Under the pieces are notes generated by a model, which was not told where the DNA came from, did not search any database, and was given only the letters and a program-made list of their open reading frames with translations. From Eopsaltria australis (taxonomy: Eukaryota; Chordata; Aves; Passeriformes; Petroicidae), in assembly GCA_034509425.1 (NCBI GenBank), contig JAVTVJ010000809.1, forward strand, positions 1 to 64,000: a DNA stretch of 64,000 nucleotides, given 5' to 3'. How positions within the stretch are numbered: position 1 is the stretch's first letter; the number at the start of each line of letters is the position of its first letter. The position numbers and the translations under genes are program-made. Positions 27,790 through 36,059 of the stretch are shown piece by piece.

Positions 27790-28230
27790 TGATGCCTTAC
27801 AAAAGGCTGACCTGAAACAGAAGCTGGACAGAGTTAAAAGAATAAAAGAAGTATTTATTAAAAAAAGGTATAATTTGGGCCATGCAGGAGTCTCTCAGAG
27901 ACTACACCCAAAATGGACACCTAGCACGTGTTTTTGGGACAGATATACCTTTGGTTCATCTGCATATGAGAAACCCATTGTCCAATTACAGTTTCGGGTC
28001 TTGAAGTCCCATCCCCAGCTTGTCCCCTTCTTCTCTTCGCTGCTGTCCATGGGTGTTTACATTTTGGGCTTTTGGAAAAAACAGTATGTCCTTGAAACTC
28101 CAGCCCAGAGAGAAATTGTTTCGTCTAAATGACTGTAACAGAACACTAGATGACAATTTATGGAGTTTTAGAGTCATATACTAGAGCAGTCCTGATGTAG
28201 AAAAATAAGAAGTTAAAACCTAAGGCATCA
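27790..28230 (-). repeat. 3' LTR of the provirus
   Basis: A 441-bp direct repeat of the other LTR in the same orientation. It begins right after the polypurine tract in the viral sense and ends at the ATAG duplication. Confidence 0.95.
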
Positions 28231-28242
28231 TTTCCCCCCTTT
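28231..28242 (-). other. Polypurine tract
   Basis: The viral strand reads AAAGGGGGGAAA immediately before the 3' LTR. This is the RNase H-resistant primer for plus-strand DNA synthesis. Its six G residues are intact although the rest of the genome shows many apparent G-to-A changes. Confidence 0.9.
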
Positions 28243-28434
28243 CAGAGGCTTGACAAGGCCTCTACCTTGTCAAGTCTCTATTCTAAATACCTACTATCTA
28301 TTAATAATCTACATTAATAATCTAGATTAATAATCTATTAATAATATACACTTAGTAAATATTTAACAACAGTAGATATAGAAGAATTGTGACTATGATT
28401 ACTATGAGCAGTTCTTTAAGCACTGAAGCATTAT
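28243..28434 (-). other. Short 3' untranslated part of the provirus; no env
   Basis: Only about 190 bases lie between the pol terminator and the polypurine tract. They are AT-rich, with repeated TAATAATCTA-like units near 28,300-28,345. There is no envelope signal peptide, transmembrane segment or fusion motif, so the element lacks env. Confidence 0.85.
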
Positions 28435-29689
28435 TTAAATCATGCTCTCTTCTGCATCACTCTTTGTTTTCTCAGTTGTTTCAGGAGCAGAAGCTTTCTT
28501 GACTCTGGAGTAGTGGATCCAGGGTCCTTTGCCAGAGACTTTGACTGCAGTGAGGGTAGTCAGCAGGACTTGGAATGGTCTTTTCTACTTAGCTTGTAGA
28601 GGTTCATTGTCTCACCACTTGATATAGACCCAGTCTCTAGGTTGGAAAAGATGTGCAGGTGTGTCCAGTCCGATGGGTCTGGATAGCACGATGTAATTCT
28701 GGAGCTTCTGCAAAGTGGAACCTAAAGTCATTAGATATCTCTGTAAATCAAGTTTCTCTTTTATATGAATTTCCCCTGGAATGTGTGGAATCTGGTATGG
28801 CTTATCATAAAGTATTTCATAGGGACTGATGTTATTTCTCTGCCTTGGCTGTATGCGGATCTTTAGTAAAGCTATAGGCAAGGCTTGAACCCATGTCATA
28901 GATGTTTCTTGGCAAATTTTGCTAATTTGTGTTTTAAGGGTTCCATTCATACGTTCAACTTTACCACTCGCTTGGGATCTATAAGGTGTATGCAGATCTC
29001 AAGTAATTCCTAAAATCTGGCTGATTTCTTTAATTACTGTGGCAACAAAGTGTGGTCCTCTATCTGATGACATTCCCAGGGGAACCCCGAACCTTGGAAT
29101 TATATGATTGAGCAAAATCTTTACCACTTCTTTGGCTGTGTTAGTGCGACAAGGGTAAGCTTTGGGCTATCCACTAAAAGTGTCAACTAATACTAGTATG
29201 TACTGGTATCCCTCTCTACGTGGTAATTCAGCAAAATCTATTTGCCAGTAATCTCCAGGAAGATCCTCTGCTTTTGTTACTCTTAACACAACTTTTTTCT
29301 TTGTATCAGGGTTGTTTTTGCAGTAAACTTCACATTTGCTTACTACTGTTTGTACAATTTCAGTCATTTTTTTTTCTATTACTACCTTTTTTAGATGTTT
29401 TAGAAGGTTTTCAGTCTTAAAATGTGTGTTTTCATGTTCTCTTTGAGCTAGCTCTTGAAGAATCAGGGGTGGGACTACAACTTGGTTTGTTGGTGTGACA
29501 GCTTACCTACCTTCTGTGATCTCAGCTTTGAGAGATTTAATAAGCTTCTGATCTGCTTGATCATACTTTGGGATGATCCCTGATAAGTTAACTTCCTTTT
29601 TGGGAATTATTGCAAGGATACTTTTTTCTGCAACTCTTTCTGCTGCTTTGTCAGCAAAGCGATTTCCCAATTCTGGAGTGGTTTTCCTT
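28435..29689 (-). pseudogene. pol: Integrase domain and pol C-terminus, interrupted by stops
   Basis: Integrase inserts the viral DNA. The N-terminal zinc-binding motif begins HENTH. Its Cys pair reads Cys-X3-Cys instead of Cys-X2-Cys, with a Tyr codon (29,323-29,325) where G-to-A on a Cys codon would give Tyr. The catalytic triad is visible: Asp in QIDFAE (29,236-29,238), Asp in SSDRGPHF (29,062-29,064) and Glu in GKVERMNG (28,954-28,956). Thirty-five residues separate the last two, the DD35E spacing. A C-terminal domain follows (QPRDWVYIKW, then PFQVLLTT). Premature stops lie at 29,503 (TAA), 29,167 (TAG, after DTFSG), 28,999 (TGA), 28,612 (TGA) and 28,585 (TAG). A TAA at 28,435-28,437 is probably the natural pol terminator. 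Confidence 0.92.
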
Positions 29690-30229
29690 TTTTGGTGATC
29701 TCTGCAGTGCATAATAGCTACTTTTGTGGGTTTTTTAACGCTCTCTAAGAGGGCAAGTATTTGTTCAGCGTGTTTAATTTGATTACCTTGAGCGTTCAGC
29801 AGTCTTCTTTCTTTCTAGATGGCTCCATGGGCATGGACGACACTAAACGCATATTTAGAGTCGGTCTATATATTTACCTTCTTTTCACTCAGGTCCAGGG
29901 CCCTTGTCAGTGCAATCAGCTCAGCTTTCTGTGATGACACATCTGCTGGCAGGGCCTTCGCCTCAATTACCTTGTCTTGAGTGGTCACTGCATAGCCTGT
30001 CATCTTTTTACCATTTCTCATAAAGCTGCTCCCGTCTGTAAAAAGCTCCCAGTCTGGATTGTTTAGGGGCACATCTTTCAGATCTGTTCGGCTGGAGTAG
30101 ACCTCTTCTATTGTCTGCAAACAACCATGCTCAGGGACATTGTCAGTTAACGTGGAAGACAGAAACATGGCAGGATTAACAACAGAAGTTGTTTTCAAGG
30201 TGACATCATCCTGTTCTAGTAGCAATGAT
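29690..30229 (-). pseudogene. pol: Tether and RNase H domain, interrupted by stops
   Basis: This part of pol degrades the RNA strand during reverse transcription. The connection segment is open, followed by an RNase H fold. The first acidic residue lies in FTDGSS (Asp codon 30,034-30,036), the second in QKAELIAL (Glu codon 29,920-29,922) and the third in TDSKYAF (Asp codon 29,860-29,862). All three are retained. TAG codons at 29,866 (just before TDS) and 29,815 (within the AHGAI*KER motif) break the domain. Next to the latter stop a conserved Gly position reads Arg (AGA), again consistent with G-to-A. Confidence 0.88.
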
Positions 30230-31620
30230 TGATATTTAAGCATCCGGTTGCTGGACAGCCAATGTCTCCCCTTTTGCTCGAGCACAGCTGCTACAGCATG
30301 GGGTACATACACTACAATGTGTCGTCCAAGGGTGAGTTTTCGGGCCTCTTGGATCAAGACAACAGTAGTTGCCACGGCTTTCAAACACCCTGGCCACCCT
30401 TGGGCAACATTGTCTAGCTGTTTGGAAAAGTAAGCCACAGCTCTCTGTTGGTTCTCGAGACGTTGAGCTAGTACCCCTAAAGCAACATTCAATCTTTCAT
30501 AAGTAAACAGTTCAAAAGATTTAGTTAAGTCTGGCAATCCCAGTGCTGGAGCTGACATTAGGGAGTGTTTCAGCTGTTTAAAAGCTGCCCTTGTATTTTC
30601 TGTCTATATGATAATTCTATTTTCAGTTGCTTTTAATGTTCTATATAGGGGTTTTACTAGCAGTCCATAATTTGCTGTTTACAAACGACACCAACCTACC
30701 ATTCCTAGGAAAGCTTGCATCTCCCTCACAGTGCGGGGCTCTGGGAGTTTACAGATGGCTTCTTTCCGTTCTTTGCTGAGCTGTCGATGTCTACGAAAGA
30801 TCTCGAGTCCCAAGTAAATTACTGCTTCTTTGGCAATCTGTGCTTTGTCTTTAGAAACTCTGTACCTACTCAGTCTTAAAAAGTTTAATAAACTGATGGT
30901 AGATTTAATGTAGTCATCTCTGGTTTTAGCTGCAATCAGGATATCATCTACATATTGAAGAATAACTCTTTCTGGTTTTTGTCTTTTCTAGTCTTCTAGT
31001 TCCTTTGCTAGCTGATTTCTAAACACTGTGGGACTGTTCTTCTACCCCTGGGGCAAGACGGTCTAAGTAAGTTGACTTTTCTTCCTTGTCTCAGGATTCT
31101 TCCACTCAAAAGCAAAAAGCTCTTGGCTGTTTTTATGCACAGGAATGCAGAAAAAGGCATCCTTCAGGTCTATTACAGTAAACCACCCTAATTCGTCTGT
31201 CAGTGCAGTTAAAAGGGTATATGGGTTTCCCACAACAGGGTGTATGTCTTCAGTGATTCTGTTAATTGCTCTCAGATCTTGAACTAATCGATAGCTCTTA
31301 CCATCTGCTTTCTTAATAGCAAGTATGGGGGTATTAAATCTGGACTCACACTGCACTAATAACTCATGTTGGAGGAATTTTTCAATTATGGGTGTTAATT
31401 TTTTACGACTTTCTAATTTCAAAGGGTATTGTTTTTGCCTTACTGGTGTGGCTCCTGGTTTGAGAGTAATACTCACAGGCTCTGCTTGTTTGGATCTTCC
31501 TGGGATATCACTGGCCCATGCTATTGGATTGACAGCTTTTTCAACTTCAATGGGGATTTCACCACATTTGTCCTGTATGAAAAGTGCAGCAACTTCGACA
31601 AATTTAGATTTAGGAATTAC
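30230..31620 (-). pseudogene. pol: Reverse transcriptase domain, interrupted by stops
   Basis: RNA-dependent DNA polymerase of the provirus, in the same frame as gag and pro. Visible motifs in order are the fingers segment with FLQHELLVQCESRFNTPIL, YRLVQDLRAINR, the first catalytic Asp in VIDLKDAFF, then LPQG (31,045-31,056) and the catalytic YVDD box (30,943-30,954), which is intact. Stops lie at 31,063, 31,042 (just after LPQG), 30,988, 30,679 (TAA) and 30,604; the others are TAG. Several stand at positions where related reverse transcriptases carry Trp, for example just before VLPQG and after CRL. The motif style is gammaretroviral. The frame between stops keeps codon-level similarity throughout, which argues for recent, targeted inactivation. 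Confidence 0.92.
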
Positions 31621-31950
31621 AACTTGTATTCTCTTCTCTTTTTTGAATTTAATTTCTGCTTCTAATTTCCCTAGCAAATTTCTCCCTAATAATGGTTTAG
31701 GGGAGTTAGGCATGTGAAGGAATTGATGAGTTACTTAGTGTTTGCCTAATTTGAATTTTAAAGGTTGGAAGAAAGGCCGTGTTTCGTTTACCCCTGTCGC
31801 CTCAACAACATGTACAGTGTTTTGACTCAGTTTCTTTTCTATGGTATTTAGTACGGAAAATGCTGCTCTAGTATTTACTAAAAATTCGATGTTATTTGAC
31901 CCCAGCTTAGCTATAACTAAAGGTTCTGCTGGGGAAGAAGCTTTCGGTTC
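31620..31950 (-). pseudogene. pro: Retroviral aspartic protease, active site altered
   Basis: Directly after the gag stop, in the same frame, lies a protease domain that would cleave the viral polyproteins. The active-site motif reads Leu-Val-Asn-Thr-Arg-Ala (around 31,864-31,881). The catalytic Asp codon position is AAT (31,873-31,875) and the following Gly position is AGA (31,867-31,869). The flap and the C-terminal GRNLL motif are recognisable; its Asp position is also AAT (31,678-31,680). A TAA at 31,735-31,737 interrupts the domain. All four changes are explained by G-to-A on the coding strand. The loss of the catalytic Asp alone would abolish activity. Family assignment is secure; the ancestral residues are inferred from the aspartic-protease consensus. 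Confidence 0.85.
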
Positions 31951-31953
31951 TTA

Positions 31954-34167
31954 TCATTCTGAGCATGAACCCAAGCCTTGTTCGATTGGGAGCTGGGGAA
32001 CTGGGGACTTTTGTTTCAACACGGGACAATCATTTTTTTAATGTCTCTACATTTTACAATAGGCACACTGATCTTTGTCTGTAGGGGAAGTTTTCTTGGA
32101 TGACTTTTCTCAGATTGCTTTTTTGCTAGGTTGTCGTCTAACTCTTTCATTTGAGCCTTTGTCTCGATATACTCTCTAGGCTACTTCTAGCATTCTATCT
32201 ATGTCTTGAACTCTTTCTAACTTCTGTAGCTTCTTTCTTATATCATCTGCTGTTTGACTCATAAACAAGAGGACTAGATGTGCTTTTCTATCAGCTGAAT
32301 CAGGATCTAGACTTGTATATTTGATAGCAGTTTTTTTCAACCTATTAAAAAAATCAGTGGGTGATTCGTCATAGTTTTGCTGTACTGCGTAAAGCTTTGA
32401 CTAATTTAGAGTTTTAGGGACTCTATGTTTTAACCTATATACTATGAGATTTTGATACCGTTTTAGTCTTGCCATCTGCTCTGGGATGTTTGGATCTTAG
32501 TTAGGATCACTTAAAGGATATATTTTAGCAACTGTACCTTGGATCGATCCATTTGCTATGCCTGATTCTAACAATGTTGTAATAGCGTTATTAACCATTT
32601 GCCTTTCAGTGGGATCAAGCAATGTATCTAACATAGAGTTCAGATCTGTCCAGTCAGGGTTTTGTGTGCTAATAGCTCTGTCTACTAGCTTGGCAACTTT
32701 ATCTGGGTTTTCTTTATACTGTTTTACAGTGGTTTTCCACTGTTTTAACTCAGTAAGGGAGTATGGAACCTTTACATATATTGGCCCTTGGTTGCCAACT
32801 GCTTGTTGTAATGGGGCTTGTAGAATTGGTTCTTCTTTTTTTTCTTTTTTTGATCTAGTACGTTTTGCTACAGGACTACGTTCTCGTATGGCTCTTCGGG
32901 TTATCTTTCTCTTTCTTCGCCTGCTTAGGGCACCTAAGATTTCATCTTCTTCTTCAGAAGAGCTATCAGAGGGAGAGCTGTCCGATTGTGAATCAGCTGT
33001 GTTAAATTTACTTGGATCAGTTTTAATCTTAGGAATCGCAGCCCAAAATCTGCTGCGGCATACAGCGCTTATGGCCGGGTCGCTTGCTTTGATGACGTCA
33101 TCTCCTGAGCCAGCTCCTCGGCGCGCGATGTTGCTATGGCAGCTCACAGGCCTGAGAGCGGGAGGGGCTCGGCTCTCTCTGTAGGAGGTGCCCTCTCCGC
33201 CCTCTCGGTAGAAAGCTCTGCCCCTCGGCTCTACTTCCAGGGGTGGTGCCGTTGGCTGCACCCGCTGGCATTCCCCTCCCCCTGGCCCCTCCCACCAAGG
33301 TGCGCGCGGGGTTGCGAAGAAGGGGGAGGCTTCTTGAGAGCAAGGGCAAAGTGCAGGCGGCTCCGGCTCCCAAGTGGGAGGCGGCACAGGGGCCTGCATC
33401 TTCTTTGATTGGCAAAGCCAGCATTTTTCCTTCTTTACTCACAGGGATTCTGTGGAAGCTGCGACTCCCCTCTCCCCCTCCCCTGCCCCTGATTGGAATG
33501 GTGGCTGTAGAGGGGGTGGGGCCGGGGCGGTCGCGGCGTGCGCATGCGCAGAAGACACGGGCACCGGCGGGGCAGACATGGCGGGGGGGGCAGGGGCGGC
33601 CGGCGCCGCCGCCGCTGCTTGCGCACCCGGAACGGCCTGGGCCTGGGCTCCCCCCCCCACCGGGGCTAGAGCAGCCCCTGAGCCGGCCGCGGCTGGGCCT
33701 CTCCCCAGGGCCGGCGCTGGATTAGCTCTTAGTGCCGGTGCTACTAGATCTGACTCTGCTTCGTCTCTGTTACTGCACACTGGATTTAATATGGGCGGTT
33801 TCTCTTCACTCTTTTTTTCTTTTTTCTTTAAGAACAACACATACTGTGATTTAGGTTTTTGCAGCTGCTCATCTTGTGCTATATCTAAAAAGAATCTCAA
33901 ATACTCAGTTTCTTGGAAGTAGTGCCGTTCACACAGGTGAGATGTTAAATCCAGTATCAGTTCTTCATTTAAGCTACTAAGTTTAGGCCACTTTTGATTG
34001 TCTTTTAAATTAAAAGTTGGCTAAATGGTTTTAGACAACCGTATAATCTCAGGTTTTGTAAACTGTTTGCTCGTCCCGGTTAATTTTTGCCAGTTTTCTA
34101 AGACTAGACCTAATGGTGAATCCTTAGGTATTTGAGCATTATCTGAACAAGAAAAGTTGCAACCTAT
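31954..34167 (-). pseudogene. gag: gag polyprotein, inactivated by in-frame stops
   Basis: Gag builds the retroviral core. The frame opens at 34,165-34,167, where ATA followed by a Gly codon stands in place of the usual Met-Gly (myristoylation) start. The matrix-like N-terminus includes SPLGLVLENWQKLT. Next comes a GC-rich, Ala/Pro-rich linker (about 33,500-33,780), a basic segment, and a capsid region (about 32,800-32,180) with conserved helices such as NYDESPTDFFNRL. One CCHC zinc knuckle follows (Cys-X2-Cys-X4-His-X4-Cys, about 32,025-32,065), itself broken by two stops. Stops in frame lie at 34,021 (TAG), 33,439 (TGA), 32,497 (TAA), 32,401, 32,176 (TAG), 32,110 (TGA), 32,047 (TAG) and 32,038 (TAA). 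A TGA-TAA pair at 31,956-31,951 may include the natural gag terminator. There are no frameshifts. Confidence 0.9.
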
Positions 34168-34209
34168 CGTGAGTAGTTACAAATGATATACTAAGCAGGT
34201 AGCAACGCA

Positions 34210-34290
34210 AACAAGTAGGAGGGGGATTCGAACTCCCGAGCTTGGTGCCAGCAGGCAGCAGCTTAAGCCACTGTTTCACCCTTGGCTCCA
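34210..34290 (-). other. tRNA-like segment in the provirus leader
   Basis: Between the primer-binding site and the gag start the viral strand has AGTTCGAATCC. This differs from the RNA polymerase III B-box consensus (GGTTCGANTCC) only by G-to-A at its first base. It sits in a T-arm-like hairpin with four of five pairs. About 35 bases upstream TGGCTTAAGC resembles the D-arm/A-box of Leu or Ser tRNAs. No clean acceptor stem or anticodon arm forms, so this is not a functional tRNA gene. It may be a captured tRNA or tRNA-derived SINE piece, or chance. Confidence 0.4.
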
Positions 34291-34638
34291 AGCCAAATTG
34301 CTGCTGCTGCAGCACTAAGCTCTCACGAGCTAAAACGACTAGAGGGGGAAGTGGCAAGTACGCCACAGCCCCCTTGGGACACTTTATTGAGCCTCAAAGA
34401 TGCTAAACAAACTCTAAGAGATCAACGATCTCTCGACTCTTTCTTTTACAGACTAAAACAAACAGAATACTGCTTTTATTCTGTTACTCACGTGCCTCTG
34501 AGTCAGGTCCAAGGATCCTTCGGCTCTGATACCGTCTGGACTGTGGTCGAAGCCTCTTCTTCTCGTGCTGGTGAAGAATGGGGGCAGGGGCGGGGGCTGG
34601 ATTTTTTCTGGGGTCTAGGGGTTTTTCAGAAGCCTCCC

Positions 34639-34656
34639 ATCCCGGCGGAGTCGCCA
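34639..34656 (-). other. Primer-binding site of the provirus
   Basis: Four bases downstream of the 5' LTR the viral strand reads TGGCGACTCCGCCGGGAT. A TGG start matches the CCA 3' end of a tRNA. The first nine bases fit the 3' end of an Arg (UCU)-type tRNA, and the whole 18-mer agrees at about 15 positions with that tRNA as I remember it. Ser tRNAs share only TGGCGAC. The primer assignment needs a search against tRNA genes of the host. Confidence 0.65.
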
Positions 34657-34660
34657 AAAC

Positions 34661-35102
34661 TGATGCCTTACAAAAGGCTGACCTGAAACAGAAGCTGGAC
34701 AGAGTTAAAAGAATAAAAGAAGTATTTATTAAAAAAAAGGTATACTTTGGGCCATGCAGGAGTCTCTCAGAGACTACACCCAAAATGGACACCTAGCACG
34801 TGTTTTTGGGACAGATATACCTTTGGTTCATCTGCATATCAGAAACCCATTGTCCAATTACAGTTTCGGGTCTTGAAGTCTCATCCCCAGCTTGTCCCCT
34901 TCTTCTCTTCGCTGCTGTCCATGGGTGTTTACATTTTGGGCTTTTGGAAAAAACAGTATGTCCTTGAAACTCCAGCCCAGAGAGAAATTGTTTCGTCTAA
35001 ATGACAGTAACAGAACACTAGATGACAATTTATTGAGTTTTAGAGTCATATACTAGAGCAGTCCTGATGTAGAAAAATAAGAAGTTAAAACCTAAGGCAT
35101 CA
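34661..35102 (-). repeat. 5' LTR of the provirus
   Basis: A 442-bp LTR with TG…CA ends. An AATAAA poly(A) signal lies on the minus strand at 34,725-34,730, near the 3' side of the LTR. Against the other LTR it shows five substitutions and one A-run length difference, about 1.1%. Confidence 0.95.
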
Positions 35103-35106
35103 ATAG
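35103..35106. repeat. Target-site duplication ATAG, right copy
   Basis: ATAG follows the right LTR and matches the copy at 27,786-27,789. Confidence 0.9.
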
Positions 35107-36059
35107 TTCCTCATGATTTTTTACATTTTAATGATATGAAGAATGCATATTCTTATTATATATACTTTCTTCTTTTTCATCTGTTGCTTTATCCATACAA
35201 TTTTGCACTAGAAAGTGAAGCACACCTTACTCTGTGGTCAGGTGAGAAAAGGGGCCCTGCTTCAGGCTGTTCAGTCCAACAGGAAACATGTTTTGATGTA
35301 GAAGCAAAGTGGCTTCTTAGCAGCTGAAAGAACTTAAGAGAATATAAATAAGGAAAAGTAAACAAAGTAGGAACGAATTTTTGGTGTGCAAGAAGAACGG
35401 GATAATTCAAAAGAGCTCAACTTTGTGAGACAGGGTTTATAGGAGGAAGGTGAACCTCTGCAGGTGTTTGGGGAGGTGAAATGATACCAAAGAGTTTGCA
35501 AGAGGAAATAGGAGATTCTGTCTTTCTCTGATAATTATAGTAAGAATATTGCTGTGTCTAATAAATGAAGTGGCCATTATTCCAGGTATTTAACTGGTCG
35601 CTATATATCTCTGAACCTCTTTATCCAGAGATGAGAATGGGTCTAGAAATAAGGCTGCAGCCTTAGGTACACTAAAGGTCCAAATTCCCAAAAGCAAAGT
35701 TTTCTTCTGTTTGTATCTAGCTCGGCAGATGAAGATATAAATAATCCAGAAAGTCATCCTGTGGCTTGGAGCTTCCTGCCAACTAGAGATAATGAATTTC
35801 TTCTCAATTCTTCTGTACAAAACAAGATGCTAGAAGTTAGCAAAACATGCTCAGAAAAAGCAGCGTTGCTGAGTATAGAAAAAAGTAAGAATAAGTAACA
35901 ATTGCCAAAAATGTTACTGATTTTAAACAAGCACCAGGAGTTTCACTGCTTTCATAAAGGAGAGAAGCAGAGGTGTTATGCAATAAGGTTAAGGAAAAAG
36001 ATGATAGAGCTATGATTATGTCATAGTTATGACACAGCCCTTAATCAAAAAATTACTTT
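35107..36059. other. Non-coding stretch
   Basis: AT-rich sequence between the provirus and a CR1 element. No gene, RNA gene or repeat recognised. Confidence 0.55.

Larger units (their letters stand above)
27790..35102 (-). mobile_element. Full-length env-less endogenous retrovirus (class I, gammaretrovirus-like)
   Basis: A 7.3-kb provirus in minus orientation. The 5' LTR is 34,661-35,102, then primer-binding site, leader, gag, pro, reverse transcriptase, RNase H, integrase, polypurine tract, and 3' LTR at 27,790-28,230. Both LTR ends are perfect 10-bp inverted repeats (TGATGCCTTA…TAAGGCATCA). The host site is duplicated as ATAG. Class I affinity rests on gag, pro and pol sharing one reading frame, a single CCHC zinc knuckle, RT sequence style and an integrase C-terminal extension. 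Only about 200 bases separate the pol terminator from the polypurine tract, so env is absent. The coding frame has 23 premature stops but no frameshift, and the LTRs differ at 5 substitutions plus one indel. The insertion is therefore young and was probably dead on arrival through G-to-A hypermutation. Confidence 0.95.

Noticed and set aside
32558..33184. 208-codon plus-strand frame
   Set aside because: Exact antisense shadow of the gag capsid region.
33243..33922. Two plus-strand frames of 160-182 codons
   Set aside because: Antisense to the GC-rich Ala/Pro part of gag.
34210..34290. Functional tRNA gene on the minus strand
   Set aside because: A B-box and T-arm are present, but no acceptor stem pairs without extra bases and no proper anticodon arm forms.
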